Below are positions 6,277 through 8,200 of a stretch of 8,200 nucleotides of DNA, piece after piece (position 1 is the stretch's first letter; every line of letters begins with the position of its first letter). The stretch is taken from NCBI GenBank assembly GCA_012797215.1, contig JAAZPN010000061.1, positions 1 to 8,200 of the forward strand, read 5' to 3'. Source of the stretch: Chloroflexota bacterium. GTDB taxonomy: Bacteria > Chloroflexota > Anaerolineae > Anaerolineales > Anaerolineaceae. The notes beneath the pieces were generated by a model. It worked only from the letters and a program-made list of their open reading frames with translations. It searched no databases and was not told the DNA's origin. The position numbers and the translations under genes are program-made.

Positions 6277-6948
6277 ATGCAGAAACGGACTGAAATGTTG
6301 GTGCGCGGAATCAGGGGCGGCGTGCTGGTTATCCTGCCAGAGCTGCCCTGGTACCAACAGCGCGACATGCTGATTTCCCGAATTCAGAGCCAGGAACGTT
6401 TTTTTAAAGGCGGCAGGATCGCGCTTGACCTGGGACTGACCGAATGGAGCGAGGATAACCTGGATAAACTACTCCGGGACCTGGCTGATGAGGGTATTTG
6501 TCTGCGCGCAGTGCTCTCAAGTTCGCAAGTTACCCTGGAATCCGCGCGAGCTTTTGGCCTGCCGGCCAAAATTGAAGGTGATGAACTGCCCAAGACCGCC
6601 AAGCCCGAACCAGCGCCAACCGAAAAGTTGCTGTGGGTGGAGCGGGTTTTGGAAGATGATGAAAAGTTGATCGTGGACGGCAGCCTGACCCTGCTTTCTG
6701 ACCTGCCTGAAAAGGCAGAGGTAATTTGCACCGGTTCCGCGCTCATATGGGGGCTGATGAATGGTTTGCTTCGAGCGGGTTGTTCCGGCAAGCCTGAATG
6801 TTCGGTTTACGTCCTGAAAATGGGCAAAGGAACTATCTTTCTTGGCGGCGAGCGTGTGGAAATCCCGCGGAAAATGCGCAAAGAAAGTGGAATTACGATA
6901 ACACGGAAAGATGGAGTAATTACTATCACTCCATCCATTGCGAAATAG
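6277..6948 (+). CDS. minC: MinC-like septum-site inhibitor, divergent in the MinD-binding motif
   Basis: MinC blocks FtsZ assembly away from midcell and is normally recruited to the membrane by MinD. The 223 residues show a MinC_N-like domain (about 6-97: RGIRGGVLVILPEL, then RFFKGGRIALDLG), a Pro/Glu/Lys linker (about 99-116) and a MinC_C beta-helix (118-192). The last aligns well: DGSLTLLSDL, AEVICTGSALIWGLMNGLLRAG, then SVYVLKM. Where MinC proteins have RSGQ, this one has EDDE (126-129), and the GDVNPGAEV segment reads SDLPEKAEV. A basic, beta-prone tail (196-223) follows the domain. No minD or minE is present in the window; the neighbours are PBP2 (13 nt upstream) and RodA (5 nt downstream). 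There is no clear Shine-Dalgarno; ATG at 6295 is an alternative start. The fold assignment is firm, the Min function less so. Confidence 0.85.
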   Translation: MQKRTEMLVRGIRGGVLVILPELPWYQQRDMLISRIQSQERFFKGGRIALDLGLTEWSEDNLDKLLRDLADEGICLRAVLSSSQVTLESARAFGLPAKIEGDELPKTAKPEPAPTEKLLWVERVLEDDEKLIVDGSLTLLSDLPEKAEVICTGSALIWGLMNGLLRAGCSGKPECSVYVLKMGKGTIFLGGERVEIPRKMRKESGITITRKDGVITITPSIAK

Positions 6949-6953
6949 AGCTT

Positions 6954-8069
6954 ATGTATACAACCAGAGACCAGTGGCAGCACTTTGATTTTCCGCTCTT
7001 CGCGGCGGTTTTATTCTTGTCGATATTTGGGGTCGCTCTCATCAGTTCGGCGATCGCGGGCAACCCAACGCTGGCAAACCACCCGCAGCGCCAAACCGTT
7101 TTCCTCATCATCGGGCTTGCGGCGCTGTTTATCTTCGCCGGTTTGGATTATAAAATCTGGTTAGTTCTCACCCGCCCATTCTATATTGTCGTTGCAGGCT
7201 TTCTGATTTTGGTTTTTGTGACCGGAGCGGCCAGGTTTGGCGCGGCGCGCTGGCTGCAAATCGGTTCAGAAGCCATTCAACCGGCTGAGCTGGCGAAGAT
7301 TGTAATCATCATGGCACTCGCCCAATTCTTCGCTAACAAGATTTCAGTGATTAACGAACTGAAGACCATTGGGCAGAGCCTGATGCTGACCGGTGGAATC
7401 GTGATTTGGATCATCCTGCAGCCAAATTTAAGCACATCTATCGTGATTATGGTGATATGGTTTGCGATGCTCTGGATTAGCGGTTGGAAGACGAAAAACA
7501 TCCTGATTTTTGCGGCCGTGATGATAGTCTTGTTGGGAATATTTGCCGCTTTAGATTTTCCTTTCCTGGCGGATTATCAGAAAGCCCGCATCACCAACTT
7601 CATCAACCCGGATGAGAACGCGCGTTACGGCGATACCTATAATGTGGACCAGGCGCTTATCAGTATTGGGTCCGGCAGCTGGTTTGGGCAGGGGTACGGG
7701 CAGGGCTCACAGGTGCAGCTGCGCTTTCTCAAGATCCGCCATAATGATTTCATTTTCTCGGTGTTGGCGCATGAGTTCGGTTTTGTCGGGACGGTGGTGG
7801 TGCTGTTGCTGCTGCTTTTCGTGATCTACCGCTGCTTTTCGGTCGCTTCAAAAGCCCCGGATGCCTATGGCGCGTTGATTGCTTATGGCTTTGGGGTGTT
7901 GATGGCCTTCCAGACGCTGGTAAACGTGGGGGTGAATTTGCGCTTGCTGCCGGTGACCGGGCTGACGCTGCCGTTTATCAGTTATGGCGGCAGTTCGTTG
8001 GTGACACTGCTGATGGGCATTGGGTTGGTACAGAGTGTGCGCATGCGCTCGGAGCAAAGGCAGGGATAG
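6954..8069 (+). CDS. rodA: RodA, peptidoglycan glycosyltransferase of the SEDS family
   Basis: RodA polymerises lipid II into glycan strands at the elongasome, partnered with PBP2. The 371 residues form about ten membrane helices. SEDS landmarks: GAARWLQIGSEAIQPAELAK (about 97-116), QPNLST (156-161), YQKARITNFINP, GSGSWFGQGYGQGSQVQLRFL, then HNDFIF with the catalytic-type Asp265, and FISYGGSSL near the end. The QLRFL-type segment favours RodA over FtsW, as does the operon. Two variations are visible: QPAE for the usual QPSE, and QPNLST for QPDLGT. The frame is open back to 6798, inside minC; I place the start at ATG 6954 because it lies 5 nt after the minC stop and gives a normal cytoplasmic N-terminus before helix 1. 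The ribosome site is weak (TAGAG, overlapping the minC stop). Confidence 0.95.
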   Translation: MYTTRDQWQHFDFPLFAAVLFLSIFGVALISSAIAGNPTLANHPQRQTVFLIIGLAALFIFAGLDYKIWLVLTRPFYIVVAGFLILVFVTGAARFGAARWLQIGSEAIQPAELAKIVIIMALAQFFANKISVINELKTIGQSLMLTGGIVIWIILQPNLSTSIVIMVIWFAMLWISGWKTKNILIFAAVMIVLLGIFAALDFPFLADYQKARITNFINPDENARYGDTYNVDQALISIGSGSWFGQGYGQGSQVQLRFLKIRHNDFIFSVLAHEFGFVGTVVVLLLLLFVIYRCFSVASKAPDAYGALIAYGFGVLMAFQTLVNVGVNLRLLPVTGLTLPFISYGGSSLVTLLMGIGLVQSVRMRSEQRQG

Positions 8070-8083
8070 CAGCTGAATTGCCC

Positions 8084-8112
8084 TTGTAAGACTGTAAAAA
8101 TGCTGGTAGAAT
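8084..8112 (+). promoter_or_regulatory. Predicted promoter of the tRNA-Gln gene
   Basis: TTGTAA (8084-8089) and TAGAAT (8107-8112) are separated by an ideal 17 bp, and TGG precedes the -10 box, giving a TGn extension. The expected start near 8119 leaves only about 6 nt before the mature tRNA 5' end. No intrinsic terminator is visible between the rodA stop and this promoter, so operon read-through into the tRNA is possible. Confidence 0.7.
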
Positions 8113-8125
8113 AGGTTTTCGTTAG

Positions 8126-8196
8126 TGGGGGCTCGTCTAATGGCAGGACAGCAGACTCTGAATCTGTATGTAGAGGTTCGACTCCTTTGCCCCCAG
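8126..8196 (+). tRNA. tRNA-Gln (anticodon CTG)
   Basis: The 71-nt sequence folds as a complete cloverleaf. The acceptor stem is TGGGGGC (8126-8132) with GCCCCCA (8189-8195), all seven pairs matched. The D stem is GTCT (8135-8138) with GGAC (8146-8149). The anticodon stem is GCAGA with TCTGT (8151-8155, 8163-8167; outer pair G-U). The anticodon CTG at 8158-8160 reads CAG codons. The T arm has loop TTCGACT (8177-8183) and a 5-bp stem containing one G-U pair. The U1-A72 pair and G73 discriminator (8196) are typical of tRNA-Gln. The bases after G73 are CCTA, so the CCA tail is not encoded and must be added by a nucleotidyltransferase. Confidence 0.97.
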
Positions 8197-8200
8197 CCTA

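Noticed and set aside
6384..6791. 135-codon minus-strand frame inside minC
   Set aside because: Ser/Arg-rich composition typical of antisense shadows; MinC homology on the plus strand accounts for the region.
6798..6953. Possible 52-residue N-terminal extension of RodA reading back into minC
   Set aside because: The segment overlaps the conserved end of MinC in another frame and is polar and unlike any RodA start. ATG 6954, just after the minC stop, gives the normal N-terminus.
1..8200. Mobile element, CRISPR array, toxin-antitoxin or defence system
   Set aside because: No transposase, integrase, spaced repeats, att-like duplication of the tRNA end or foreign-looking gene was found; the genes are housekeeping and collinear.

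Overview
The window is ordinary bacterial chromosome of roughly balanced GC content. It carries a complete cell-elongation (rod-shape) operon with housekeeping genes on either side. The MreB, PBP2 and RodA sequences resemble those I associate with Chloroflexota, probably class Anaerolineae: the MreB N-terminus, the Cys-bearing insertion after the KTGTAE motif of PBP2, and the GSQVQLRFLK segment of RodA. That placement comes from remembered family resemblance, not from a search.

Layout. Positions 1-423 hold the 3' part of a YggS/YlmE-type PLP-homeostasis gene, cut by the window edge and followed by a small YggT/YlmG membrane protein (430-693). Convergent with these, with only 5 bp between stop codons, is a minus-strand gene (699-1400) for a coiled-coil protein with a C-terminal C4 zinc ribbon. 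A 326-bp divergent intergenic region (1401-1726) holds promoters for both directions and several dyad or repeated elements. The plus-strand operon mreB-mreC-mreD-mrdA(PBP2)-minC-rodA (1727-8069) follows, with gaps of 39, 8, -4, 13 and 5 nt. The window closes with a tRNA-Gln(CTG) gene (8126-8196) behind its own promoter.

How the genes fit together. MreB filaments, MreC, MreD, the transpeptidase PBP2 and the glycosyltransferase RodA form the elongasome that inserts peptidoglycan along the side wall, and the operon encodes all of these core parts. The unexpected member is a MinC-like division inhibitor between PBP2 and RodA, with no minD or minE beside it in this window. Its C-terminal domain aligns well with MinC except that the RSGQ motif, known for MinD interaction, reads EDDE.

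Other points of interest are a TTG start for mreB overlapped by a short ATG-initiated upstream frame, TGn extended -10 motifs at all three predicted promoters, six extracytoplasmic cysteines in PBP2 (two of them spaced like a known PBP2 zinc site), and a QPNLST variant of the usual QPDLGT motif in RodA. I see no mobile element, CRISPR array, prophage or defence system.
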